The notes under the pieces are model-generated. The model ran no database searches. It saw only the letters and a list, made by a program, of their open reading frames with translations, and had not been told where the DNA came from. 64,000 nucleotides of DNA. Origin: Natronorubrum texcoconense (GTDB lineage: Archaea; Halobacteriota; Halobacteria; Halobacteriales; Natrialbaceae). This document shows, piece by piece, positions 43,587 to 51,670 of this stretch. The position numbers were made by a program, and so were the translations under genes. The first letter of the stretch is position 1; each line of letters begins with the position of its first letter. Location of the stretch: positions 1 to 64,000 of the forward strand of contig NZ_FNFE01000010.1 in the NCBI RefSeq assembly GCF_900100335.1, read 5' to 3'.

Positions 43587-44243
43587 TCACTCGTGTTCGA
43601 GACGCTCGAGCAGCGTGCGAACCGCACCCGACTCGGTCTCGAACCCGTGTACCTGCGGGTAGACCGCGACGCCGATCACAAAGTCGTCGCCGTGGGAGAC
43701 GGGTTCGGTGAGTTGCACGTAGACGTCGATCGTGGTCGCGGCGGGGATCAGCCTCGCTGCGGCAGTGTACCGGACGAGTGTCGTCTCCGTTCCCAGTATC
43801 GACACCGACGACTCGTCGACGCGGTCGACGTCCTCGAGTTCGTCGTAGCGGTCCTGCATCATCTCCACGAGTTCGTCCGTCGAGAACTCGCCGACGGGGT
43901 TGAACGTCCGCCCGAGAAAGGACACCTGCGGCGTCGTCAGGACGGAGACGACCGCCGCCTGCACGCGCGACAAGCCCGGGAGACCCAGCGAGAGCGACCG
44001 ATCGTACTCGGCGTACCAGTTGGTCACCGAGATCGAACGCTTGAAACCGAACCGACTGATGGTTCGCTCGACGACGACCTCCTCGACGGCGTGTTCGCTG
44101 TATCCCGTCTCCTCGAGTGCCGACGGGGAGACGACCGCTGGCATCGACGAGAGGGAGTCCTCGAGCGCACCGGAACAGCCGGCGAGCGCTCCTGCACCGG
44201 CGGTCGCTCCCGCAACGAGCACGTCCCGGCGTGTGACTGTCAT
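43587..44243 (-). CDS. Tat lipoprotein, DUF6517-like
   Basis: 218 residues. TRRDVLVAGATAGAGALAGC is a twin-arginine signal with AGC lipobox (Cys23). The mature part opens PSALEETGYSEHAVEEVVVE and holds a long beta-rich domain with SRFGFKRSISVTNWYAEYDR and TFNPVGEFSTDELVEMMQDR, matching recollection of the haloarchaeal DUF6517 family. It is anchored outside the cell; the function is unknown. It is convergent with the DsrE-like gene (29 bp gap). Confidence 0.8.
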   Translation of the reverse strand: MTVTRRDVLVAGATAGAGALAGCSGALEDSLSSMPAVVSPSALEETGYSEHAVEEVVVERTISRFGFKRSISVTNWYAEYDRSLSLGLPGLSRVQAAVVSVLTTPQVSFLGRTFNPVGEFSTDELVEMMQDRYDELEDVDRVDESSVSILGTETTLVRYTAAARLIPAATTIDVYVQLTEPVSHGDDFVIGVAVYPQVHGFETESGAVRTLLERLEHE

Positions 44244-44466
44244 CGACTCATTCAGGTCAGCACCGAACGAAAGCGTATCGGTTCTCGGCGAACGCTATCG
44301 GAGGAGCGATTCGACAGTATTGTCGTCGCGAAAACGGATCGGGAGAGCCGTGCAGGGCGACGTGCTCGAACCCGAAGGCGGCGATACGCACGAACCCGCA
44401 AGCGGCGACGTATTCGCTCCATCCGAGACGAACGACTTCATAGTCCCGTAGTATCAAGGGTGAGGC

Positions 44467-45690
44467 GTGCACTCGAGTGACCGTGACCGGGTCGTCCTCG
44501 CTACCGTCGTCTTCGCCGTGCTGTTCTCGCAGTTGTTGCTCTACCCGGGCGTCGGCACGCTCGTCGAGGTGCTGGGGGCCGACGAGACGACGTCGGCGTT
44601 CGCGGCGACCGAACTCGACGCGAGCATGTGGTTTCTCGTCGCGGAGTTCGCCGCGTACGTCGCCTTCGTCGGCGTCTGGGGCCTCGCGAGCGACGTGACG
44701 GGGCGACGAACGCCGTTCATCGTCGCCGGGGCGCTGGCGGGGGCCGTCGGCTACGCCGCGCTGGCCGCCGTTCCCGCGATCGGATCGATCCCGTTCGAGG
44801 GCGTTCTCGCCCTGCGAGTCTTCCAGGGCGCGATGACGATCGGGGCGTTCTCGCTGACGATGACCATGCTGATGGATCTCGAGGGCGGCCACGGCCGAAA
44901 CATGGGCGCGGCCGGAATCGCGATCGGACTCGGCGCGGCCCTCGGCGCGCCGATCGGCGGTCAGCTCACCGAACTCGACCCGCTCGCGCCGCTGCTGGGC
45001 GCCGCCGTCTTGCTCGTCTGCGTCGGCGCGCTCGTCACCCGCGTCGACGATCGCACGCCGGATAGTCGGCGAACCGCTCGAGCGCTCCTCGAGGGCGTTC
45101 GAACGCGACCGACGCTCTCGATCCCCTACGCCTTTGGCTTCGTCGACCGACTGACGGCGGGCTTTTTCGCGCTGGTCGGGACGCTCTACTTCCAGGAGGC
45201 GTTCGGCATCGGTCCCGCCGTGACCGGACTCTTGCTGGCCTGCTTTTTCGCACCGTTCGCGCTGCTGCAGTACCCCATGGGCGCGCTCTCGGATCGCATC
45301 GGCCGGACGGTCCCGATCGTCGTCGGCTCGCTGTGTTACGGGCTCGGCATCCTCGCGGTCGGCGCCGCCCCGTCGGTCGCGACGGTCGCCGTCGCGATGG
45401 TCGCCGTCGGCGTTCTCGGCGCGCTGGTTTCGCCGGCCACGATGGCGCTCGTCACCGATATCGCCGCCGAGAGCGAACGTGGGGTCGCGATGGCCGGCTT
45501 CAACATCGCCGGCAGTCTGGGCTTTCTCGGCGGCTTTCTGATCGGCGGTACCGTCGCGAGCACCTACGGCTACGATCTCGCCTTCCTCGTCGTCGGCAGC
45601 CTCGAGATCGTGATCGCACTGATCGCCGTCCCGGTGTTCCTCCGCTGGTCGCTCGGGCGCAACGACCACCTCGATCACGGTCGTATCTGA
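44467..45690 (+). CDS. MFS transporter
   Basis: 407 residues with twelve hydrophobic helices. The family motif A is visible after helix 2 as GLASDVTGRRTPF and repeated after helix 8 as MGALSDRIGRTVPI. The N-half contains RVFQGAMTIGAFSLTMT. The start is GTG 44467, preceded by TTCATAGTCC near -30. It most resembles drug/H+ antiporter-like MFS proteins; the substrate is unknown. Confidence 0.9.
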   Translation: MHSSDRDRVVLATVVFAVLFSQLLLYPGVGTLVEVLGADETTSAFAATELDASMWFLVAEFAAYVAFVGVWGLASDVTGRRTPFIVAGALAGAVGYAALAAVPAIGSIPFEGVLALRVFQGAMTIGAFSLTMTMLMDLEGGHGRNMGAAGIAIGLGAALGAPIGGQLTELDPLAPLLGAAVLLVCVGALVTRVDDRTPDSRRTARALLEGVRTRPTLSIPYAFGFVDRLTAGFFALVGTLYFQEAFGIGPAVTGLLLACFFAPFALLQYPMGALSDRIGRTVPIVVGSLCYGLGILAVGAAPSVATVAVAMVAVGVLGALVSPATMALVTDIAAESERGVAMAGFNIAGSLGFLGGFLIGGTVASTYGYDLAFLVVGSLEIVIALIAVPVFLRWSLGRNDHLDHGRI

Positions 45691-45786
45691 TCGCCGTTAC
45701 GTTCTTTCCGATCAGTCGCTGGCCGAGAACTACCAGGAGGATCACTGGTATGTAACCGCATGACAGCGTCACGATAGAGGGTATCA

Positions 45787-45794
45787 ATTTTTAT
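45787..45794 (+). promoter_or_regulatory. TATA-like box of the single-domain cupredoxin gene
   Basis: TTTTTATG lies 25-32 bp before ATG 45819. A closely similar TTTTATGAAG is placed the same way before the two-domain paralog at 46655. Confidence 0.55.
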
Positions 45795-45818
45795 GTGCTC
45801 AACCCTAACCTTCGGTTG

Positions 45819-46382
45819 ATGACGCGAGACAACGCAATTTCACGGCGAACCGCGCTGAAGCTCACCGGTGCGGCCGCAGCGACCGCGCTGGTCGCCGGCT
45901 GTGGTGACGACGACGACGATGACAACGGGAACGGCAACGGCGACGATGGCTTCGAGATCGAGCCCGGCACGGAGATCACCTTCGACGGCCAGCAGAGCGG
46001 CTGGGAAGGACTCTCACCGGACGAGATCGACGGCGAAGTGAACCCGACGCTCATCCTCCAGGAGGGTGAAACGTACGATATCGGCTGGACCGAAGGCGAC
46101 GGCATCGCACACAACATCGAGATCTGGGACGAAAACGACGACCTCGTCGAGGACTACGAGACCGACCAGGTCGAAGAGCCCGACGACGACCAGATGCTCG
46201 AGATCGAAGTCACCGACGAGATGGCCTACTACGTCTGCGAACCGCACGACGGTTCGATGCGCGGCGAGATCGTCGTCGAGGAGGGTGACGGCGGAAACGG
46301 TGACGACGAGAACGGTGAAGACGAAAACGGTGAGGACGAGAACGGAAACGGCGACGACAACGGCAACGGCGACGACGAGTAA
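45819..46382 (+). CDS. Cupredoxin (halocyanin-like) Tat lipoprotein, one domain
   Basis: 187 residues. SRRTALKLTGAAAATALVAGC is a Tat signal ending in a lipobox Cys. After an Asp/Asn/Gly linker comes one type-1 copper domain (about 43-145): likely ligands are His in GIAHNIEIWD, then Cys, His and Met in YYVCEPHDGSM. A C-terminal acidic Asn/Gly/Asp tail of about 35 residues ends the protein. It should be a small electron carrier on the outer face of the membrane. Start ATG 45819 fits the TATA box; 45795 is rejected. The next gene is a two-domain paralog. Confidence 0.87.
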   Translation: MTRDNAISRRTALKLTGAAAATALVAGCGDDDDDDNGNGNGDDGFEIEPGTEITFDGQQSGWEGLSPDEIDGEVNPTLILQEGETYDIGWTEGDGIAHNIEIWDENDDLVEDYETDQVEEPDDDQMLEIEVTDEMAYYVCEPHDGSMRGEIVVEEGDGGNGDDENGEDENGEDENGNGDDNGNGDDE

Positions 46383-46654
46383 CGACGGCGTGACTCGCGC
46401 CGCGTTCCGACGGCGTCAAACCGTTGCATCACCCGGTATTTGTCTCGACTTTTTCGGCTCTGCGGGTCGCTTTTTTGCGCAACTGACGGCGAGACTACAG
46501 TCCGCGATAGCCTGACAACCAGCCGATCGAGAGACGACAACGCGGCGGGGTGAGGGCTGCAGCAGTCGAACCGGTGGCGACTCACCGGTCAGTCTCTCCG
46601 CTGCCGCCTCGAGTGAACGGTTGGTTTTATGAAGTTTGTCGGGAAGGAGTACAC

Positions 46655-47620
46655 ATGCCAACTGCCGATTTGGTTACACGTCGGACGCTGCTTTACGCCG
46701 TCGGTGCTGGGGCCGGGGCCGGAACGCTCGCGGGCTGTGTCGACCAGGCGGAGACCGACGAGACCGGCACTACGGACGACGATGATGACGGCGATACCGA
46801 CGACGGGTCGACCGACGACGCCGACCCCGGAGCGGAACCCGACGCCGACGAGAGCAACGCTGACGACGAGACGACCGACTCCACACTCGAGCCCGGGACG
46901 CAGATTCGATTCGACGGCCAGACCAGTGGCTGGGTCGGTCTCGGACCCTCGACGATCGAAAACGAAGAGAACCCGACGCTCACCCTCGAGGTTGGCGAGA
47001 CGTACGAGATCGGGTGGACTCGTGGCAACGGACAGGCCCACAACATCGAGCTCCGGGATCGGAACGACGAGGTCGTCGACGACTATCGGACCGATCTGAC
47101 CGACGCCGAGGAGCCCGACGACCAGCGACTCGAGTTCGAAGCGAGCGAGGAACTGGCGTACTACGTCTGTGACCCCCACGCCGCCTCGATGCGCGGCGAA
47201 ATTCGGATCGACGGAACCGAGCCGTCCGCGGACGATCGCGGCCGTCACGATGACGACAGCGACGGCGGGACCGAAACCGGCGACGCATTCAGTATCGATC
47301 CCGGGACGACCATCGTCTTCGACGGCCAGACGGCCGCCTGGGAGGGGCTCGAGCCGGCGGTGATCGGCGGCGAAGAAAACCCGACGCTTGCCCTCGAGGA
47401 AGGCGAAACCTACCGGATCGGCTGGGAGGGAAGCGACGGCCTCCACCATAACATCGAGCTGTGGGATCGAGACGACGAGGTCGTCGACGACTACCGAACC
47501 GACGTCACGGACGAGCCCGGCGACGACCAGTTTCTCGAGTTCGAAGCGAGCGATGAACTGGCGTACTACGTCTGTGCGCCCCACGCCGCGTCGATGCGCG
47601 GCGAGATTCTGCTCGAGTGA
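46655..47620 (+). CDS. Cupredoxin Tat lipoprotein with two copper domains
   Basis: 321 residues. The signal is TRRTLLYAVGAGAGAGTLAGC (RR, lipobox). An acidic linker (about 25-70) leads to domain 1 (about 74-190: His in GQAHNIELRD; YYVCDPHAASM) and domain 2 (about 210-321: His in GLHHNIELWD; YYVCAPHAASM). Both keep the Cys, His and Met of a type-1 site. The domains resemble each other and the single-domain neighbour upstream, so three copies arose by local duplication. Two copper centres in one chain suggest electron relay at the surface. The gene has its own TATA-like box and a GGAAGGAG Shine-Dalgarno. Confidence 0.86.
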   Translation: MPTADLVTRRTLLYAVGAGAGAGTLAGCVDQAETDETGTTDDDDDGDTDDGSTDDADPGAEPDADESNADDETTDSTLEPGTQIRFDGQTSGWVGLGPSTIENEENPTLTLEVGETYEIGWTRGNGQAHNIELRDRNDEVVDDYRTDLTDAEEPDDQRLEFEASEELAYYVCDPHAASMRGEIRIDGTEPSADDRGRHDDDSDGGTETGDAFSIDPGTTIVFDGQTAAWEGLEPAVIGGEENPTLALEEGETYRIGWEGSDGLHHNIELWDRDDEVVDDYRTDVTDEPGDDQFLEFEASDELAYYVCAPHAASMRGEILLE

Positions 47621-47717
47621 TCGATAGCGGAAAGATGCGGCGAGAACTGCCGAGTGACTGCGGCATCAAAAGTACCATACCGTCTCGCGACCCAGTAGCT
47701 CGTATCAGGTGGCTTTC

Positions 47718-48830
47718 GTGACCGAAAAACGCGAGTACAAAGACGAGTACCCCGACAAGACGCTGTATATTCCGGGTCCGACCGAGGTCCGCGAGGACGT
47801 CGTCGAGGCGATGTGCGAGCCGATGTTCGGCCATCGCATGGACCGAATGACGGACCTCTATACGACCATCGTCGAGGACACGAAGGAGTTCCTCGGCACC
47901 GAGAACGAGGTCGTCATCCTCACGGGTTCGGGAACCGAGTTCTGGGAGGCGTCGACGCTGAACCTCGTCGACGAGAACATCCTCGTTCCGACCTGTGGCA
48001 GCTTCAGCGAACGCCACGCCAACGTCGCCGAGCGACTTGGCAAAAACGTCGACCGCCTCGAGTACGAGTGGGGGCGGGCGATCAAGCCCGAGGACATCCG
48101 CGAGGAACTCGAGACGAGCGACAAACACTACGACGTGGTCGCGACCGTGATGAACGAGAGTTCGACGGGCGTCCGCAACCCCATCGAAGAGATCGGCGAC
48201 GTCGTCGCGGAGTACCCGGACACGTACTTCGTCGTCGACGCGGTCTCCGCGCTCGGCGGCGATTACGTCGATATCGACGAACACAACATCGACGTCATCT
48301 TCGCCTCGAGTCAGAAGGCGTTCGCCATGCCGCCCGGACTCGCGATCTGTGTCGTCAGCGACGAGGCCTACGAGCGCGAACTGCAGAAGGAGTCCGCGTC
48401 GTGGTACGGCGGCTTCCAGCGCACGATCGACTACTACGACCGAAAGGGCCAGACCCACTCCACGCCGGCGATTCCGATCATGCTGGCGTACCACAAACAG
48501 ATGAAGTACATGCTGGAGGAGGGCCACGAGGGCCGCAGCGAGCGGCACCGCGAGATGGCCGAGTACGTCCGCGAGTGGGCCGACGAACACTTCGACATGT
48601 TCCCCGAGGAGGGCTACGAGTCCCAGACGGTGGCCTGTATCGAGAACACCCAGGGGATCGACGTCGCCGAAACCATCGAGACCGTCGACGAGGAGTACGG
48701 GATGGTCTTTTCGAACGGCTACGGCTCACAGCTCGGCGAGAAAACGTTCCGCATCGGCCACATGGGCGAACACGACCTCGAGTCGATCAAGGAGTTGACC
48801 GACGCCATCGAGGACGTCGCCGGACTGTAG
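47718..48830 (+). CDS. Class V aminotransferase (alanine-glyoxylate family), possible phosphoserine aminotransferase
   Basis: 370 residues from GTG 47718 (MTEKREYKDEYPDKTLYIPG); GTG 47709 is an alternative three codons upstream. The PLP Lys is K200 in ASSQKAFAMPPG, and the substrate-phosphate/PLP region GSGTEFWEAST is near 71-80. DAVSALGGDYVDID is typical of the small class V group that includes the Methanocaldococcus enzyme MJ0959, which transaminates phosphoserine. With serA and serB in the window and no classical serC, this gene is a candidate for that step; alanine/serine-glyoxylate transamination is equally compatible. Confidence 0.88.
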   Translation: MTEKREYKDEYPDKTLYIPGPTEVREDVVEAMCEPMFGHRMDRMTDLYTTIVEDTKEFLGTENEVVILTGSGTEFWEASTLNLVDENILVPTCGSFSERHANVAERLGKNVDRLEYEWGRAIKPEDIREELETSDKHYDVVATVMNESSTGVRNPIEEIGDVVAEYPDTYFVVDAVSALGGDYVDIDEHNIDVIFASSQKAFAMPPGLAICVVSDEAYERELQKESASWYGGFQRTIDYYDRKGQTHSTPAIPIMLAYHKQMKYMLEEGHEGRSERHREMAEYVREWADEHFDMFPEEGYESQTVACIENTQGIDVAETIETVDEEYGMVFSNGYGSQLGEKTFRIGHMGEHDLESIKELTDAIEDVAGL

Positions 48831-48906
48831 TCGACGGTCCAAGCATGTAGCACACCGGTCAGAAAAGCGTTTTTCGTCGGTCACTCCGGTCGTACCGCAA
48901 CGACGG

Positions 48907-50265
48907 CTACGAAAACAGCCGCCGGAGCCAATCGAAGAAGCTCGCGAGCAGGTCCGCTAGCCGCTCGACCACGGACCGGAGTCCGTCGAAGAACCCGCCG
49001 GCCCGATCCGTGTCCTGACTGCCACCGTCGGTCGCGCGCTCGTCGCCGACCGCCGCGCGGGCGTCCACGAGCCCGTCGCCCTCCGCACACGTTCCGAGCA
49101 CTTCTTCGGCCGATTCGGCGAGGATCTCCCTGACCGACTCGTTCGGTCCCGGGCCGGACTCCTCGCGGGTCTCCCAGACCAGCGCCGCGACGCCGGTGAC
49201 GAACGGGCAGGCGACGCTCGTTCCGCTCGCCTGCGCGTACTGGTTGTCGACGGTGGTCGAATTGACGTCCGTCCCTGGCGCCAGTAGATCGACGGCCGAA
49301 CCGACGCTGCTGTAGGACGCTAACGTGTCGTTCTCGTTCATCGCGGTCACCGCGACGACGTCGTCGTGCATCGCCGGATGAGTCATCGTCTCCTCGTCAC
49401 AGGAGTCACCGCCGTTGTTCCCTTCGTTACCGGCCGCACAGAGCAGGAGGTGTCCCGCCGAATGTGCGGCGTCGATCGCGTCGTCCAGCGTGGAACTCGA
49501 TTCTTCGCCGCCGAGGCTCATCGAGATCAGTTCGATATCGTTCGACATGCACCAGTCGATCCCGGCGATCAGTTCGCTGTACCGACCGGAGCCGTCGTCG
49601 CCGAGCACCTTCACCGCGTACAGGTTCGCCTCGGGGGCCACGCCCACGACGCCGAGGTCATTGTCCGACGCGCCCGCGACGCCGGCGACGTGCGTCCCGT
49701 GGCCGTGGCGGTCCTCGTAGTCGGTCGATACCCCGTCGCTGGTGAAGTTCCGTCCGCCGGCGACCGACAGGCTGCAGTGGTCCGACGCGATGCCCGTGTC
49801 GAGAATCCCCACGTCGACGCCCGACCCGTCCGGATCGACCTCGTTGGCACCGATGCGCTCGACGCCCCAGGACGGTCGTTGGTCGGGGTGGGTCGAACAG
49901 TCGGAGCCGTCCGGCGGATTCAGAATGTCCGAGAGGGAGGGCGACCAATCCGAGGGGATCTCCGTCTCGTCGTCCTCTTCGACGAACGAGACGCGACGGT
50001 CGCCGCGCAGCTCGTCTAAGCTGTTCGACGGCACCTCCGCGACCACGAACTCGAAGTTGTCGTACTCGAGGAGCGGCGTCCCGCCGATGGCCTCGACCAC
50101 GCCGAACAACTCACCCAGTAGTCCGTCTCGCGGGTGAACGAACACCCTCCGAGTAGCGGATGCTGAGGAGGACGCAGACGCCGACGCAGATCCCGAGAGT
50201 CCGATCAGTCCCGCGGAGACGCCGACTCCGACACCCTGCAGGAGCTGACGTCGACTGAGAGTCAT
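48907..50265 (-). CDS. Tat-exported subtilisin-like protease (halolysin-like)
   Basis: 452 residues. SRRQLLQGVGVGVSAGLIGL is a Tat signal. A propeptide-like domain (about 40-100, inhibitor I9-type VHPRDGLL and FVVAEVPSNSLDEL) precedes the S8 domain with D156 (GILDTGIAS), H189 (HGHGTHVAG) and S350 (ASGTSVACP); the oxyanion Asn is in AAGNEGNN near 280. After about 375 a linker and a short C-terminal hydrophobic/aromatic segment (LLASFFDWLRRLFS) follow, possibly membrane-associating. Like other halolysins it should be exported folded and auto-processed. Confidence 0.93.
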   Translation of the reverse strand: MTLSRRQLLQGVGVGVSAGLIGLSGSASASASSSASATRRVFVHPRDGLLGELFGVVEAIGGTPLLEYDNFEFVVAEVPSNSLDELRGDRRVSFVEEDDETEIPSDWSPSLSDILNPPDGSDCSTHPDQRPSWGVERIGANEVDPDGSGVDVGILDTGIASDHCSLSVAGGRNFTSDGVSTDYEDRHGHGTHVAGVAGASDNDLGVVGVAPEANLYAVKVLGDDGSGRYSELIAGIDWCMSNDIELISMSLGGEESSSTLDDAIDAAHSAGHLLLCAAGNEGNNGGDSCDEETMTHPAMHDDVVAVTAMNENDTLASYSSVGSAVDLLAPGTDVNSTTVDNQYAQASGTSVACPFVTGVAALVWETREESGPGPNESVREILAESAEEVLGTCAEGDGLVDARAAVGDERATDGGSQDTDRAGGFFDGLRSVVERLADLLASFFDWLRRLFS

Positions 50266-50489
50266 GCATACGTGAATGTAAATCGGAGAGATAAGCTTTC
50301 TGTACGATGCTGGTAGTTATGTCGAACGAGGCGAAGTCGATGGCCGTGAGTCCGCTCCGAGTGCTGCGAGGAGCGGACGAACCGGGGGAGGGCAGGCTGC
50401 TGCGCAGAGAATTTGCGGTACAGCCGGTGAGACATCCACCATTTCACTGTCGGCGAGTGAGCGGTTCGGAGAACCCGAACGATGCCGTT

Positions 50490-50655
50490 CACCGCGAACG
50501 AACGTAGTGAGTGAGCGGGCCGACGACTGATGTGAGTGAGCGAAGCGAACGAACCGAAGGAGGAGTGCTTTTGATCGAAACTGAGCGGAGCAAAGCTCCG
50601 CGATGTCCAAAAGAGCGCGAGCGCTCTTTTGAAGATTTTACCGAGTGACAGCGGC
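50490..50655 (+). repeat. Dispersed structured repeat, copy B
   Basis: It begins CACCGCGAACGAACGTAGTG and carries GAGCGGGCCGACGACTGA, then GGAGGAGTGCTTTTGATC (ending 50576), and resumes ATTTTACCGAGTGAC at about 50635. These blocks match copy A (36015-36112, other strand) in order. Between the last two blocks copy B has two perfect hairpins not present in copy A. Confidence 0.8.
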
Positions 50656-50687
50656 TGTGCGACAGCTACGCTGTCGTCAGGCCGCAA
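50585..50687. repeat. Cluster of three perfect hairpins
   Basis: GCGGAGC-AAA-GCTCCGC at 50585-50601; CAAAAGAGCGC-GA-GCGCTCTTTTG at 50608-50631; and GACAGC-TAC-GCTGTC at 50661-50675 enclosed by an outer GCGGC/GCCGC pair. They lie directly downstream of the aIF1A stop and could shape its 3' end or form a small RNA. Confidence 0.7.
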
Positions 50688-50709
50688 GAACGCAGCGTAA
50701 AATTTCGTT

Positions 50710-51000
50710 TTACTGGATATGACCTTCCCGCCGGAGCTGGTCGGCCTCGCTCTTCTCGTAGCGCCAGGTGATGTCGGCCTTCTCGTCCTGCCAGTCCCAC
50801 GGCTCGACGAGGACGACGTCGTCCTCGCGGATCCAGATGCGCTTTTGCATCTTGCCGGGGATCCGCGCAGTGCGTTCCTGACCGTCGGCACACCGTACTT
50901 TCACCCGATTCGCCCCGAGCATGTTGGTGACGGTCGCGAACACCTCGTCGTCCTCCGGCATCCGGAGATTCTTCCGACCGCCCTCACCGTCGTCGCTCAT
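50710..51000 (-). CDS. eif1A: Translation initiation factor aIF1A
   Basis: 96 residues, the archaeal homolog of eIF1A that binds the ribosomal A site during start selection. The OB-fold sequence [20 protein letters not shown], followed by [20 protein letters not shown] and [15 protein letters not shown], is diagnostic. Its basic N-terminus is reduced and the protein is acidic overall, as in halophiles. The ATG is at 51000. Structured repeat DNA follows its stop. Confidence 0.96.
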   Translation of the reverse strand: MSDDGEGGRKNLRMPEDDEVFATVTNMLGANRVKVRCADGQERTARIPGKMQKRIWIREDDVVLVEPWDWQDEKADITWRYEKSEADQLRREGHIQ

Positions 51001-51126
51001 ACGTCGTCGTTCGGAGCCGAGCGGTTTAATGTTTTATCGATTTTGCGAGGGCGTCTGCGCGCCGGCAGTGACTCTCGAGGCCGGAAAACCACGCCGTTTA
51101 TTTTCCTCCGCTCGGCACTCCTGCGT

Positions 51127-51306
51127 ATGTTGCAGAATCTCGGACCGCTGGGAATCGTCGGTCTCGTTATCATGCTCGCCGGAATCGGACTCATCGCCTA
51201 CGAAAGTCTCCTGATCGCCGCCGGAATGGCGATGGTCCTCGCTGGGCTCGGACTGGTCGTCAAGGCGCTGATCTCGGGAATGCTCCAGAGCTTCGGGATG
51301 TTCTAA
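51127..51306 (+). CDS. Small two-helix membrane protein (59 aa)
   Basis: ATG 51127 to TAA 51306. Almost the whole chain is hydrophobic: helix 1 in GIVGLVIMLAGIGLIAYESL and helix 2 in LIAAGMAMVLAGLGLVVKAL. It ends MLQSFGMF. It is recalled as a conserved haloarchaeal short protein (possibly DUF7470) often near aIF1A; the role is unknown. Confidence 0.72.
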   Translation: MLQNLGPLGIVGLVIMLAGIGLIAYESLLIAAGMAMVLAGLGLVVKALISGMLQSFGMF

Positions 51307-51385
51307 TAAACGAGACGCGAAAACGAGAGCCGACGCTGCGATTGCGCTCCGAACTATTTTGTCGGTTCGCTGCCTCCACAATGGC

Positions 51386-51640
51386 ATGGGATACACGCTC
51401 CACTACTACGATCTGGTGTTGGTCTGTATCGCCGCGAGCCTCGGCCTCGGAGCGGGAATCGGCTACGCGACGCCGGTCGCGATCGAGCTCTCGATCGCCG
51501 CGCTGGGGGTCGTCGCGATCGGCTTCATCGCCCACGCGCTGTTCGTCAACGGGCCGGTCGACGAACCCGAGGATCTGACAGACGAGGTCGCGGTCGAAGA
51601 GGTGCCGCGGGTGCTCTCACCGGTCAACACGGCGGACTGA
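51386..51640 (+). CDS. Small two-helix membrane protein (84 aa)
   Basis: From ATG 51386 (MGYTLHYYDLVLVCIAASLG): two helices at about 8-28 and 33-53, then a soluble acidic tail with EEVPRVLSPVNTAD. An ATG 5 bp upstream is out of frame. It lies 79 bp after the previous small membrane gene on the same strand. No family is recognised. Confidence 0.7.
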   Translation: MGYTLHYYDLVLVCIAASLGLGAGIGYATPVAIELSIAALGVVAIGFIAHALFVNGPVDEPEDLTDEVAVEEVPRVLSPVNTAD

Positions 51641-51670
51641 GCGGTGAGCTGAGAGACCACGGCTGCGATA

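Larger units (their letters stand above)
50266..50709. other. Noncoding stretch, 444 bp, holding repeat copy B and hairpins
   Basis: No supported gene lies between the subtilase and aIF1A genes, which run the same way (leftward). The part from 50266 to about 50489 should include the subtilase promoter; the rest is the repeat and hairpins listed separately. Confidence 0.6.

Noticed and set aside
50641-50700. Possible tRNA in the structured region after aIF1A
   Set aside because: Stem spacing does not give a cloverleaf, and no TTC-type arm or acceptor pairing was found.
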